64,000 nt of DNA. It comes from JBCCCJ01 sp039029315. GTDB taxonomy: Bacteria; Bacteroidota; Bacteroidia; J057. Of this stretch, positions 23,703 to 32,487 are shown piece by piece. Below the pieces are notes generated by a model. The model did not search any database, was not told where the DNA came from, and saw only the letters and a program-made list of their open reading frames with translations. Position 1 is the stretch's first letter. Each line of letters opens with the position of its first letter. The stretch spans positions 62,001 through 126,000 of the forward strand of contig JBCCGK010000015.1 of NCBI GenBank assembly GCA_039029315.1, in the 5' to 3' direction. A program made the translations under genes and the position numbers.

Positions 23703-24710
23703 ATGTGTCGACTCTACTGCGTATTTTTTACTCTATTTGTACTCATTTGGTGTTGGTATCCTCTTTCAGGACAGACTTTATTTGATGAAGAATCCCCACT
23801 TATCCTGACATTGGAGACTGACATAGAAGCCTTACAGGCTGATCGTTTAGGCTCTCCCAAATATCATTCGGCTACTCTCCGCTATATGCATGGAGAGCAC
23901 AAGGTAATACAGGAGATTAATATCCGGGCGCGAGGGCGATTTCGTCGAGATCCCTACGTCTGCGAGTTCCCGCCTCTGCATTACAAATTTCCCAAAGACG
24001 AGGCTCTCCCTGCTCCATTTCAAAAACAAAAAAAGCTGAAAGTGGTGACCCATTGTAGGGAAGATGAATTTATCTACCGGGAATATTATCTGTATAAAAT
24101 CTACAACCTCCTGACCGAGAAGAGTTTTCGTGTGAGGTTGGCAGAAATCACCTATGTAGACAGCAAAGGAAAAGTCCCCAACGAAACACATCCAGGATTC
24201 TTTATCGAATCAGAAAAGGCGATGGCCAAAAGAAATAAAGCCAAACCGGTAGATGAGGACATTCAGCTGAAATCAGAAGAAGTGGACAGAGAGATGCTCA
24301 CACTTATGCATATCTTCAACTATATGATTGCCAACAGGGATTTTGGGGTAGAAGTGCGCCAGAATCTCAAAATTATTACCAATGGAGATGGGCGACCTGT
24401 TACAGTTCCCTACGATTTTGATTGGGCCGGAATTGTCGATGCTTCTTACACCCAAACACCAGGGACCAAAAAGTCCATGTACTATGAGCGGCGACGATTC
24501 AAGCCATTGTGTCGAACCCGAGAAGAGTTTGACTCCAGCTTTGACAAATTCAGAGCTACAAAGAGTGAAGTGATCAATATGTACAAACAATCCCCCTATC
24601 TCAGCAAGGAAAAAATCAAGGAAACCTTGAAGTATCTCAAGAATTTTTACAAGAATATCGAAAAAGAGAAAGTCATTCAAAAGGTATTTGTCGATTCCTG
24701 CAACTCTTAG
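23703..24710 (+). CDS. CotH-like exported protein
   Basis: 335 residues with an N-terminal signal peptide ending near LSGQT. The conserved core resembles the CotH spore-coat kinase fold: IRARGRFRR, a long basic stretch EYYLYKIYNLLTEKSFRVRL, then NRDFGVEVRQNLK (Asp213, Asn221) and VPYDFDWAG (Asp238, Asp240), the two metal/ATP motifs. CotH proteins are secreted atypical kinases. Most Bacteroidota members are uncharacterised, so kinase activity is inferred from the motifs only. It lies 90 bases after the EGF-like lipoprotein gene. Confidence 0.65.
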   Translation: MCRLYCVFFTLFVLIWCWYPLSGQTLFDEESPLILTLETDIEALQADRLGSPKYHSATLRYMHGEHKVIQEINIRARGRFRRDPYVCEFPPLHYKFPKDEALPAPFQKQKKLKVVTHCREDEFIYREYYLYKIYNLLTEKSFRVRLAEITYVDSKGKVPNETHPGFFIESEKAMAKRNKAKPVDEDIQLKSEEVDREMLTLMHIFNYMIANRDFGVEVRQNLKIITNGDGRPVTVPYDFDWAGIVDASYTQTPGTKKSMYYERRRFKPLCRTREEFDSSFDKFRATKSEVINMYKQSPYLSKEKIKETLKYLKNFYKNIEKEKVIQKVFVDSCNS

Positions 24711-24785
24711 AGATTCTGTATGGTCCTTGAAGTAGGCATAAATTACCCCATTGTAGACGATCATCAATTCCTAACGATTTCAGTT

Positions 24786-25490
24786 ATGAAACAGCTATTG
24801 ACTCTCTTGTTCGCACTATCTTTTGTATCCATTCTTCATGCACAAGTAAAGAGCGATCGCACATGTCGTTGCCCTGATAAAACCACCAATTATCAGCATC
24901 AGACAAAAACAATTGTTCATCAGACCCAACCCAACTACCAACAACAACCAAGGAAGAAAAAGCAAAAATTTGATTTGCTCCATTTACAAGTGGGAGGAGG
25001 CGTCAATCATCTAAATGGAACCATTGGAAAATTCGAAAGAGAATTCAACCCTGACCTCCTCAGCTATCAGGCCAATGGATTTGTCGGCCTGCGTATGCAA
25101 CCCAGAAAGCGGAAACGATCCAATGTTGTCGGTGTGTGGGGAACTGGAGGAATTCATGCACATTCTGCACTGATCAACTTATTTGAGCTTCAGAACGTTG
25201 ACGCCCGAGTAGATCCAGGTACAGAATTTCATGAATTCAGAGAGTGGGAAGCAGGATTCCTGTTCAGAGAGTGGTTCCGTTTAAGTGGAGGAAAAGGTGT
25301 ACAGCGATACACCAATACCAACCTTGAGCTGGAGGAAGTAAATTACTTCATCGCGACGACAGGATTTAGTTTCAATATTCTTCCTTCTGTCAAGTGGAAC
25401 ACATCTGCATCCTTCCTGTTTGGTGAGGATTTTCAGGAAATTTCTTTCCGACCATCTACAGGATTGGCATTTCGATTCAACTTTTTGTAG
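24786..25490 (+). CDS. exported protein, probable outer-membrane beta-barrel
   Basis: 234 residues. Signal peptide MKQLLTLLFALSFVSILHAQ, then a Thr/Gln-rich linker (residues about 35-60), then alternating hydrophobic strands with aromatic ends, closing in LAFRFNFL as outer-membrane barrels do. An upstream in-frame ATG at 24720 would bury the signal sequence, so 24786 was chosen. No specific family was recognised. It may be co-transcribed with the CotH-like gene 75 bases upstream. Confidence 0.7.
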   Translation: MKQLLTLLFALSFVSILHAQVKSDRTCRCPDKTTNYQHQTKTIVHQTQPNYQQQPRKKKQKFDLLHLQVGGGVNHLNGTIGKFEREFNPDLLSYQANGFVGLRMQPRKRKRSNVVGVWGTGGIHAHSALINLFELQNVDARVDPGTEFHEFREWEAGFLFREWFRLSGGKGVQRYTNTNLELEEVNYFIATTGFSFNILPSVKWNTSASFLFGEDFQEISFRPSTGLAFRFNFL

Positions 25491-25558
25491 GCACGGACAT
25501 TCTATTCAGGACCTACGGGACATGATTGTCTAGCCTATTGTTATTAAGATAGATCGCC

Positions 25559-25609
25559 AAGACAGAATGAGTCCAAGAACTGAAACAAGGTTCTTGCTCA
25601 TTCTGTCTT
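25559..25609. terminator. bidirectional terminator between barrel gene and argE
   Basis: A long hairpin: AAGACAGAATGAG with AAGAAC (25559-25580) pairs with GTTCTT and CTCATTCTGTCTT (25590-25609) around a 9-base loop. It is followed on the plus strand by a T-rich run. The argE stop codon (25598-25600) lies inside the right arm. Confidence 0.8.
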
Positions 25610-26665
25610 TGTGTTTTTTGGGAGAATCAGTCCGGTCAATAAGGCAATATATATCTCGACACCTTCCTCAATTTCAGACAGACAAATATATTCATCCGCA
25701 GTATGCGATCGGGCAGAATCTCCAGGCCCGATCTTCAGTGTTGGATAGGGAATCAGGGCCTGGTCCGAGAGAGTCGGAGAGCCAAATGTCTCCCTCCCCA
25801 TGGCCAATCCTCGCTGGACGATCGCATGCTCAACAGGGAGCCGGGAGGAATTCAGGCGAAACGACCGAGCTTTCACCTCACAAGAAGTATGTGCATCTAT
25901 GATGTCAAATGCTGCATGATTGCTGTAGAATTCATTTGTCCGTACATCCACGACGAAGGTGCAGGCATCTGGCACAACATTGTGCTGGGTTCCTGCCTCA
26001 ATTTGTGTTACAGACATTTTTACTGGCCCTAACATGGGAGAGGAGTCGGGAAATTGATAGCTGCGAAACCAGTCAATATCTGCCATGGCTTGATAAATCG
26101 CATTGATTCCTTCCTCGCGAGCAGCATGTCCAGCCTGTCCATGTGCGGTACAGTCCAGTACCATGAGTCCTTTCTCTGCGATAGCCAGGTGCATTTGAGT
26201 CGGCTCTCCGATGATCCCCAGTTCAATATTTCCCAGTTCTGACAGGATGGAGGCAATTCCGTTTTTTCCAGAGACCTCTTCCTCCGCTGTTGCAGCCATC
26301 ACCAGATTGAAGGGAAGATCCGATTGTCCAAAAAAATGGAGAAAGGTTCCGATGAGAGAAACCAGAGGACCTCCTGCATCATTGCTCCCTAGCCCATATA
26401 GTCGATCTCCCTCTATGCCTGCCTGGAAAGGATCTCTTTGCCAGGCAGAGACAGGTTTGACAGTATCGTGATGAGAGTTGAGCAAAATGGTAGGCAGTGT
26501 TGCCTTGGGGGGACTCGCCCATGCCCATATATTATGGCCTTGACGGTGAATGGGAATGTGATTGCGGGTGAAAAAACTTGCGAGAATATCGGCAGTTTCA
26601 GCCTCCTGCCGACTGAAAGATGGCGTGGAGATCAGAGACTGGAGAAGATCGAACAGTGCTTGCAT
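25598..26665 (-). CDS. argE: M20 family N-acylornithine/N-acylcitrulline deacylase
   Basis: 355 residues, cytoplasmic di-zinc amidohydrolase. The metal-binding motifs are LLNSHHDTV, GLGSNDAGGP, TAEEEVSG, IGEPTQM and the C-terminal SHTADEYI. In this operon type it would remove the acyl group from N-acylcitrulline or N-acylornithine, giving the free amino acid for argG. ATG 26665 is preferred to TTG 26671. It is on the same strand as the arginine operon but is separated from argB by an oppositely oriented kinase gene, so it likely has its own promoter. Confidence 0.88.
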   Translation of the reverse strand: MQALFDLLQSLISTPSFSRQEAETADILASFFTRNHIPIHRQGHNIWAWASPPKATLPTILLNSHHDTVKPVSAWQRDPFQAGIEGDRLYGLGSNDAGGPLVSLIGTFLHFFGQSDLPFNLVMAATAEEEVSGKNGIASILSELGNIELGIIGEPTQMHLAIAEKGLMVLDCTAHGQAGHAAREEGINAIYQAMADIDWFRSYQFPDSSPMLGPVKMSVTQIEAGTQHNVVPDACTFVVDVRTNEFYSNHAAFDIIDAHTSCEVKARSFRLNSSRLPVEHAIVQRGLAMGRETFGSPTLSDQALIPYPTLKIGPGDSARSHTADEYICLSEIEEGVEIYIALLTGLILPKNTKTE

Positions 26666-26749
26666 GATCAATTGGAGAGTTAGAAGATGTTAGAGGATTT
26701 TGAGGTCAAATAATAAGTAAATTGGAGAGAATGTATTTTTTTGCCAGAT

Positions 26750-27403
26750 ATGAAAACAGAATTTCCATTTCTCCCGGCAGTCCTCCAAAAATTTTCAAAC
26801 ACGGATCGAGCTTCCCGTTTTCTTGTTGGAATTGTTGGCGCGCCAGCATCAGGGAAGTCTTATTTGTCTGAGGTATTGCCTCCAATTGTCAATGCTCATT
26901 TTGGCCAGGAAATCGCTACGTCCATGGCGATGGATGGCTACCATTATTACAATGAACAATTGAGAGAGAAAGGCATATTTCCGCATAAGGGATCGCATTT
27001 CACCTTTGATGTGCAAGCATTTACTGAAAAGCTTGTAGAACTCAAGGAATCCAGGAATCCTGTGAGTTGCCCGATCTATGACAGGAGCATTCACGATCCT
27101 ACGCCAGACGCGAATGTGATTTTGCCTTCTCATCGTTTGGTTTTTGTAGAAGGAAATTATTTGTTGTCTCGCGTATTTCCCTGGATCACGCTTCGATTTT
27201 TGTTGGATGTCTGCATATTTGTTGAAGTAGAAGCAGAAGTCCAGTTTCAGCGATTGCTGACCAGACATATGGCAGGCGGCCAAAGTGAGCAGGAGGCAGC
27301 AGCCAAAGCCCGGAGGACAGATCTTCCCAACACAGAGTTGGTTGTTCAAGACAAGCATAGAGCAGATCATGTGTTTTTTCCTGTGGCCAATCGCATGATT
27401 TGA
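26750..27403 (+). CDS. uridine kinase-like P-loop kinase
   Basis: 217 residues. The P-loop is GAPASGKS (30-37), followed by MAMDGYHYYN, a lid-type segment and the C-terminal RRTDLPN. This places it with nucleoside/pantothenate/fructokinase-like P-loop kinases of the uridine kinase superfamily (YggC-like). The substrate is not determined. The start is ATG 26750; a TTG at 26741 is in frame. It sits head-to-head with argE and tail-to-tail with argB (15 bases apart), interrupting the arginine cluster. Confidence 0.8.
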   Translation: MKTEFPFLPAVLQKFSNTDRASRFLVGIVGAPASGKSYLSEVLPPIVNAHFGQEIATSMAMDGYHYYNEQLREKGIFPHKGSHFTFDVQAFTEKLVELKESRNPVSCPIYDRSIHDPTPDANVILPSHRLVFVEGNYLLSRVFPWITLRFLLDVCIFVEVEAEVQFQRLLTRHMAGGQSEQEAAAKARRTDLPNTELVVQDKHRADHVFFPVANRMI

Positions 27404-27418
27404 ATGCCAGACAAACAG

Positions 27419-28204
27419 TTATAACAAGATTTCGGTGCCAACAAAATCAGAACTTCCCAAGGCTCCGATTGCATCTACATGACAAATGAACACCCGCTTG
27501 ACGCCGGCTTGCAGGGCTTCAAAGGCATTGCTGAGTTTTGGCAACATCCCATCTGCAATGATGCCTTGCTGTTGAAGAGACTTCATCTCTTGTCGTTTGA
27601 GTTCGGGGAGCAAACTGCCCGGATCGTTGACATCTCGCAGAACTCCGGTTTTCTCAAAACAAATGACCAAATGAACCTCATACATAGCTGCCATTGCTTG
27701 TGCGACTGCTGAGGCAATGGTGTCGGCATTGGTATTTAGCATTTGTCCATGACCATCATGTGTAAGAGGCGCAACCACAGGTGTGATACCATGAGAGATC
27801 AGGAGATTCAACTGTTGCCCATTGACCTGACTTACATCTCCCACAAATCCATAGTCGATCTCTTTGACAGGGCGTCGATTGGCTCGAATGACATCCAGAT
27901 CAGCACCGGTAAGTCCTAAGGCATTGACACCAAATGCCTGAAGTTGACTGACCAGCCGTTTGTTCATCAAGCCACCATAGACCATGAGGACAACTTCCAG
28001 AGTAGCTGCATCTGTGATCCTTCGACCATCAATCATTCGCGGCGCAATGCCCAGACGTTGGGCCATCTGAGAGGCAGTTTTTCCTCCCCCGTGTGTAAGA
28101 ATTTTGGGGACTTGCAAACTGGAAAAATCCTTCAATACCCCATGAAGCATCTCGTCATGTTCCAGAGCACCTCCTCCGACTTTGATAATATAGAGAGGCT
28201 TCAT
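27419..28204 (-). CDS. argB: N-acylglutamate kinase ArgB
   Basis: 261 residues of the amino-acid kinase fold. Starts MKPLYIIKVGGGAL, has the nucleotide loop THGGGKT and the substrate loop GLTGADLDVIRANRR, and near the C-terminus GMLPKLSNAFEAL. Phosphorylates N-acetyl- or N-succinyl-glutamate. It lacks the N-terminal helix of arginine-inhibited hexameric kinases, so feedback inhibition is less likely. It follows argF' by one base in a tight minus-strand operon. Confidence 0.95.
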   Translation of the reverse strand: MKPLYIIKVGGGALEHDEMLHGVLKDFSSLQVPKILTHGGGKTASQMAQRLGIAPRMIDGRRITDAATLEVVLMVYGGLMNKRLVSQLQAFGVNALGLTGADLDVIRANRRPVKEIDYGFVGDVSQVNGQQLNLLISHGITPVVAPLTHDGHGQMLNTNADTIASAVAQAMAAMYEVHLVICFEKTGVLRDVNDPGSLLPELKRQEMKSLQQQGIIADGMLPKLSNAFEALQAGVKRVFICHVDAIGALGSSDFVGTEILL

Positions 28205-28205
28205 A

Positions 28206-29153
28206 TCATAGATTTCTGAGTAGTTCCAGCAGGACCGTTTGGACAGATACCACTCGATTCCTGGCTTGTTCGATTACCAGAGACTCAGGACTATCAATGA
28301 CCGCATCTGCAACAACTACATTCCTTCGTACGGGTAGACAGTGCATAAATTTGGCCTGATTCGTCAGGGCCATTTTCTCTGGAGTAATCGTCCAATTCAT
28401 ATCCTGGGACAGGACTTGTCCATACGATTGGTAGGAGGACCAGTTTTTGGCATACACAATATCTGCCCCCTCGAAGGCCTTTCGCTGATCATAAACCAGT
28501 TCTACTCCACCAGCAAACGTCTCGGCCAGCTCATAGCCGGGAGGATGGGTAAGCACCAGATCAACCTCCGCTTCCTTCATCCATTCCAGAAAGGAATTCC
28601 CGACTGCCTGTGGCAGTGCTTTGGGATGTGGCGCCCAACTCAAGACAACCTTAGGCCTGCCTTTGGGGAAATGGCTACGGATCGTGATCAGGTCGGCCAG
28701 GGATTGCAGGGGGTGCCGGGTTGCAGATTCCAGGCTGACAATCGGGACTCCTGCATACTGCTTGAAAGCTTCAAGAATGTGTTCCTGATAGTCAAGCTCC
28801 TTATCTGTCAGCCCTGCAAATGCTCGAACTCCAATGATGTCGCAATACGCCCCCATGACTGCTGCTGCATCTTTGATATGTTCAGCTCGATCCAGATTCA
28901 TGACCGTCCCATCTTCGAATTCCAGTTTCCATGCGTCGGAACCTACATTCATCACGATGCAAGACAATCCAAGATTGATGGCCGCCTTTTGCGTGCTGAG
29001 TCGAGTTCTAAGGCTGGAGTTAAAGAAGATGAGTCCCAGCGTTTTCTCCTTGCCTATATTCGGCCAATGGTGAGGATGTGTCTGAACATCCCGGGCCATA
29101 TTCAGGAATTGGGTGAGATCCGGGACATCCTGTACAGAAGTAAAATGTTTCAT
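28206..29153 (-). CDS. argF': N-acylornithine carbamoyltransferase (AOTCase/SOTCase family)
   Basis: 315 residues. The carbamoyl-phosphate loop is FFNSSLRTR (43-51), followed by the Asp-x-x-Gly-Val segment DIIGVRAF, ATRHPLQSLAD and the C-terminal MHCLPVRRN. These are features of the N-acetyl/N-succinyl-ornithine enzymes rather than of ordinary ArgF. It transfers carbamoyl to acylornithine, giving acylcitrulline. The specificity position, Pro90 in the Bacteroides succinyl enzyme and Glu92 in the Xanthomonas acetyl enzyme as I recall them, is Ala90 here (LDRAEH). Its ATG overlaps the argD stop by 4 bases. Confidence 0.93.
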   Translation of the reverse strand: MKHFTSVQDVPDLTQFLNMARDVQTHPHHWPNIGKEKTLGLIFFNSSLRTRLSTQKAAINLGLSCIVMNVGSDAWKLEFEDGTVMNLDRAEHIKDAAAVMGAYCDIIGVRAFAGLTDKELDYQEHILEAFKQYAGVPIVSLESATRHPLQSLADLITIRSHFPKGRPKVVLSWAPHPKALPQAVGNSFLEWMKEAEVDLVLTHPPGYELAETFAGGVELVYDQRKAFEGADIVYAKNWSSYQSYGQVLSQDMNWTITPEKMALTNQAKFMHCLPVRRNVVVADAVIDSPESLVIEQARNRVVSVQTVLLELLRNL

Positions 29154-30280
29154 GAAGATAGGACCAATGTGAGTGCATCAAAAAAATTGTCAAACTGTTC
29201 TTTGGTTACACACAGAGGAGGTAAAAGCCTGAGAACATTGGCTTGAGAAGAAGAGCCGGTAAATATCTGATGCTCTTTCAGGAGACGGAGGCGGACTGCT
29301 TTGGCAGGCTGATTCAGTTCTATTCCGATCATCCATCCCAATCCCCGGACTTCTTTTATTCCCGGAATGCTGCGAAGTTTCTCTATCGCATAGGTGCCAG
29401 CTACGGCTGTTTCTTCAATGTATTTTTCGGACTTGAGCACATCGAGAACTGCTATTGCTGCGGCACATGCGAGATGATTTCCCCCAAAAGTAGTTCCCAA
29501 CATCCCGTGCCAACTGTCAAATTGCGGTCCGATCAATACGCCGCCGATGGGGAAACCATTGGCCATGCCTTTGGCAATAGTGATCAGATCTGCCTTGATG
29601 CCGGCATGTTGATGTGCAAAAAATTTCCCTGTTCGGCCATAGCCAGACTGAATTTCATCTAATATGAGGACGGTTTGGGTCAGATTGCACAATTCTCTGG
29701 CTGCCTGAAGAAAGGCATCGGAAGGCATGTGAATACCGCCGACACCTTGTATCCCTTCTATCACGACCGCACAGTAGGTTTCGGTAGCCAAATGTGCTTC
29801 TAGCTGGGAAATATCATTGAAGCCGATCCGGGCGGCATTCTCAATATAATTGACCGGGGCTTGTATCTTGGGATTGTCTGTAATGCCAACTGCGGCTGAA
29901 GTTCGTCCGTGAAATGATCTTTCGAGAAAAAGAACCTTTTTTCTTTTGGTTTGAAAAGATGCCAGTTTTAGCGCGTTTTCGATAGCTTCTGCACCCGAAT
30001 TGCACAAAAACAGACGATAATCTGGATAGGCAGCCAATTCGCCTAATTTCTCTGCCAACTCGGCCTGAAGCGGATTCTTGACAGAATTGGAATAAAATCC
30101 AATGCGTTCGATCTGCTTGCGGATCAATTTGATATAATGTGGATGCGCATGCCCAATAGAAATAACAGCATGTCCGCCATAGAGGTCTAAATATTGTTGG
30201 TCAGAAGCATCCCAGAGATAACATCCCTCGGCGCGAACAGGGGCGACATCAAACAGAGGATATACGTCGAAGAGTTGCAT
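29150..30280 (-). CDS. argD: acetylornithine/succinylornithine aminotransferase ArgD
   Basis: 376 residues, PLP-dependent class III aminotransferase. NSGAEAIENALKLA binds the cofactor phosphate; ILDEIQSGYGRTGKFFA contains the PLP-contacting Asp; Lys237 in TIAKGMANGFPIGG forms the Schiff base. Converts N-acylglutamate semialdehyde to N-acylornithine. It follows argC by 30 bases and overlaps argF' by 4 bases (ATGA). Confidence 0.95.
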   Translation of the reverse strand: MQLFDVYPLFDVAPVRAEGCYLWDASDQQYLDLYGGHAVISIGHAHPHYIKLIRKQIERIGFYSNSVKNPLQAELAEKLGELAAYPDYRLFLCNSGAEAIENALKLASFQTKRKKVLFLERSFHGRTSAAVGITDNPKIQAPVNYIENAARIGFNDISQLEAHLATETYCAVVIEGIQGVGGIHMPSDAFLQAARELCNLTQTVLILDEIQSGYGRTGKFFAHQHAGIKADLITIAKGMANGFPIGGVLIGPQFDSWHGMLGTTFGGNHLACAAAIAVLDVLKSEKYIEETAVAGTYAIEKLRSIPGIKEVRGLGWMIGIELNQPAKAVRLRLLKEHQIFTGSSSQANVLRLLPPLCVTKEQFDNFFDALTLVLSS

Positions 30281-30310
30281 ATAAATTCGAGTAGAAGGTT
30301 CTTTGAATGA

Positions 30311-31294
30311 TTAAAATGCGGCAGCTTTGAGCATAAGTCCAGCGGTTTCAGGAAGCCCAAACATCAAGTTCATATTTTGGATGGCTTGTCCGGATGCACC
30401 TTTGAGTAGGTTGTCAATCATGCTGATGATAAGGAGTTTATCATCATGCTTTTCGACATGAATCAGACATTTGTTGGTGTTGACTACCTGTTTGAGGTGC
30501 GGTTGGGTAGAGCTAAGCCAGGTGAAGGGATGATCCTTATAATATTGCTCATAAAGGGAAATCGCTTCTGCCTCCCCTATAGGCGTTTGCAAATACATGC
30601 TGGCAAATATTCCTCTGCTGAAATCCCCCCGCATGGGCAGAAAGTTGATCTCCTGCTTCAATCCAGCCTGAAGTTGCCTCAGACTTTGATAAATTTCGTC
30701 CAAATGCTGATGCCGAAAGGCCTTATAGATGGATAGATTGTTGTTGCGCCAACTGAAATGGGTGGTTGCCAAAGGTTTTTGTCCTGCACCTGTGGAGCCA
30801 GTAATGGCATGAACGTGAACATCCTGCTGGATCATTTGCTCTTGAGCGAGGGGCAGGAGTCCCAACTGAAGGCAGGTCGCGAAGCAACCAGGATTGGCCA
30901 AAAAATCGCATGTCTTGATCGCTTCCCGATTCAGTTCTGGCAATCCATAGACGAAAGAATGCTCAGGAGAGACCAGTCGAAAATCTCTACTCAAATCTAT
31001 CACCTTCAAGCTGTCTGGTAAGTCATGCGACTCCAGAAATGGCCGTGTTTTGCCATGACCAGCACAAACAAACAGTACATCTATCTCTTTGGAAACTTCC
31101 TGGGAGAAGCGTAGATCCGTTTCTCCTACCAAATCCTGATGAATATCCGAAATAGGCCGCCCAGCCTGACTTTTGCTATTGACAAAAGCAATCTCAACAT
31201 GTGGATGCCCAAGTAACAAGCGGATCATTTCACCACCGGTATAGCCTGCGCCCCCCACAATTCCTGCCTGGATAGTTTTGGGAAGCTGATTCAT
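30311..31294 (-). CDS. argC: N-acyl-gamma-glutamyl-phosphate reductase ArgC
   Basis: 327 residues. Rossmann motif GIVGGAGYTGGEM at the N-terminus, catalytic Cys137 in ANPGCFATC, followed by GSTGAGQ. Reduces acylglutamyl phosphate to the semialdehyde with NADPH. ATG 31294 overlaps the argG stop by 4 bases (ATGA). The open frame extends upstream to 31375, but those residues lie inside argG and are not conserved. Confidence 0.95.
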   Translation of the reverse strand: MNQLPKTIQAGIVGGAGYTGGEMIRLLLGHPHVEIAFVNSKSQAGRPISDIHQDLVGETDLRFSQEVSKEIDVLFVCAGHGKTRPFLESHDLPDSLKVIDLSRDFRLVSPEHSFVYGLPELNREAIKTCDFLANPGCFATCLQLGLLPLAQEQMIQQDVHVHAITGSTGAGQKPLATTHFSWRNNNLSIYKAFRHQHLDEIYQSLRQLQAGLKQEINFLPMRGDFSRGIFASMYLQTPIGEAEAISLYEQYYKDHPFTWLSSTQPHLKQVVNTNKCLIHVEKHDDKLLIISMIDNLLKGASGQAIQNMNLMFGLPETAGLMLKAAAF

Positions 31295-32487
31295 TGTTCT
31301 GTATTTACCTGATAAAAAATCTTGCTGGCATTTCCCAGGATTTTTGTAAATCCCTTGACATCCTCTCCAGACCATGCTCGATTCATCTCACCATAGGTTC
31401 CAAACTTTGCTGACATGAGGTCATGCTCAGATTCAATGCCGAGAGTCTCGAATCGATAGGGGCTCAAGCGCACCCGAACTTTTCCAGATACCTTGTCCTG
31501 GGTAGATTCCAGAAAGGTCTCAATGTTCCGCATGACTGGATCAAGATATTGCCCTTCGTGAAGCAACATGCCATACCAATTGGCCAGTTGTTCTTTCCAA
31601 TAGGTTTGCCATTTGGTTAGGGTATGCTTCTCGAGCAAATGATGCGCTTTGATGATGATGAGGGGGGCGGAGGCTTCGAATCCTACACGACCCTTGATTC
31701 CAATGATGGTGTCCCCGACATGGATGTCTCTTCCTGCTCCAAAAGGTGCTGCAAATGCTTCCAACGCTTGAATGGCCTGCACAGGATGCGAATAGCTTTC
31801 CTCATTGAGTCCGACAAGTTGTCCTTTTTCAAAGTGCAGGACAATCTCCTCAGAGGCATCTTTGGACAGTTGCGTGGGATAGGCTTCTTCTGGCAAATGA
31901 TCCCAGGAATTAAGCGTTTCCTTGCCACCAACACTGGTTCCCCATAGCCCTTTGTTGATGGAATATTTGGCTTTCTCCCAATCCTGGGAAACTCCATGTT
32001 GTTTCAGGTAGTCGATTTCGGCTTCACGAGAGAGTTGCTGATCGCGAATAGGGGTGATGATGTCTATCCCAGGTGCGAGAATGTCGAACACCAGATCAAA
32101 ACGGACTTGATCATTTCCAGCTCCGGTACTTCCATGAGCGATGTATTTGGCACCGACTTCTTTGGCATATTGACCAATGGCAACTGCCTGGAAGGCACGC
32201 TCAGCACTGACAGAGAGCGGATAGGTATTATTCTTCAGAATGTTGCCATAGACCAGGAATCGAACACACTGCTCGTAATACTGTTGTACCTGATCGAGCG
32301 TTCGATGGCTGGTGACGCCAAGGTTGTAGGCTCTTTGTTCAATTTCGGTTAATTCCTCTTGAGAGAAGCCCCCGGTATTGACAATGGCAGAATGTACTTC
32401 TAATTGTCTGTCAAGGCTTAGGTACTTGACACAGTATGAAGTGTCCAGACCGCCTGAGAATGCTAAAACGACTTTATTATTTGACAT
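31291..32487 (-). CDS. argG: argininosuccinate synthase ArgG
   Basis: 398 residues. The ATP-pyrophosphatase loop LAFSGGLDTSYC follows directly after ATG 32487; HGSTGAGNDQVRFD is the citrulline/aspartate site; the C-terminal helix is that of the tetramer. Condenses citrulline and aspartate. Second gene of the minus-strand arginine operon: it overlaps the GNAT gene by 11 bases and argC by 4. The upstream frame to 32604 is coding for the GNAT gene and was not used. Confidence 0.95.
   Translation of the reverse strand: MSNNKVVLAFSGGLDTSYCVKYLSLDRQLEVHSAIVNTGGFSQEELTEIEQRAYNLGVTSHRTLDQVQQYYEQCVRFLVYGNILKNNTYPLSVSAERAFQAVAIGQYAKEVGAKYIAHGSTGAGNDQVRFDLVFDILAPGIDIITPIRDQQLSREAEIDYLKQHGVSQDWEKAKYSINKGLWGTSVGGKETLNSWDHLPEEAYPTQLSKDASEEIVLHFEKGQLVGLNEESYSHPVQAIQALEAFAAPFGAGRDIHVGDTIIGIKGRVGFEASAPLIIIKAHHLLEKHTLTKWQTYWKEQLANWYGMLLHEGQYLDPVMRNIETFLESTQDKVSGKVRVRLSPYRFETLGIESEHDLMSAKFGTYGEMNRAWSGEDVKGFTKILGNASKIFYQVNTEQ

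Noticed and set aside
28341..29246. 301-codon plus-strand frame across argF'
   Set aside because: Antisense shadow of a certain arginine gene.
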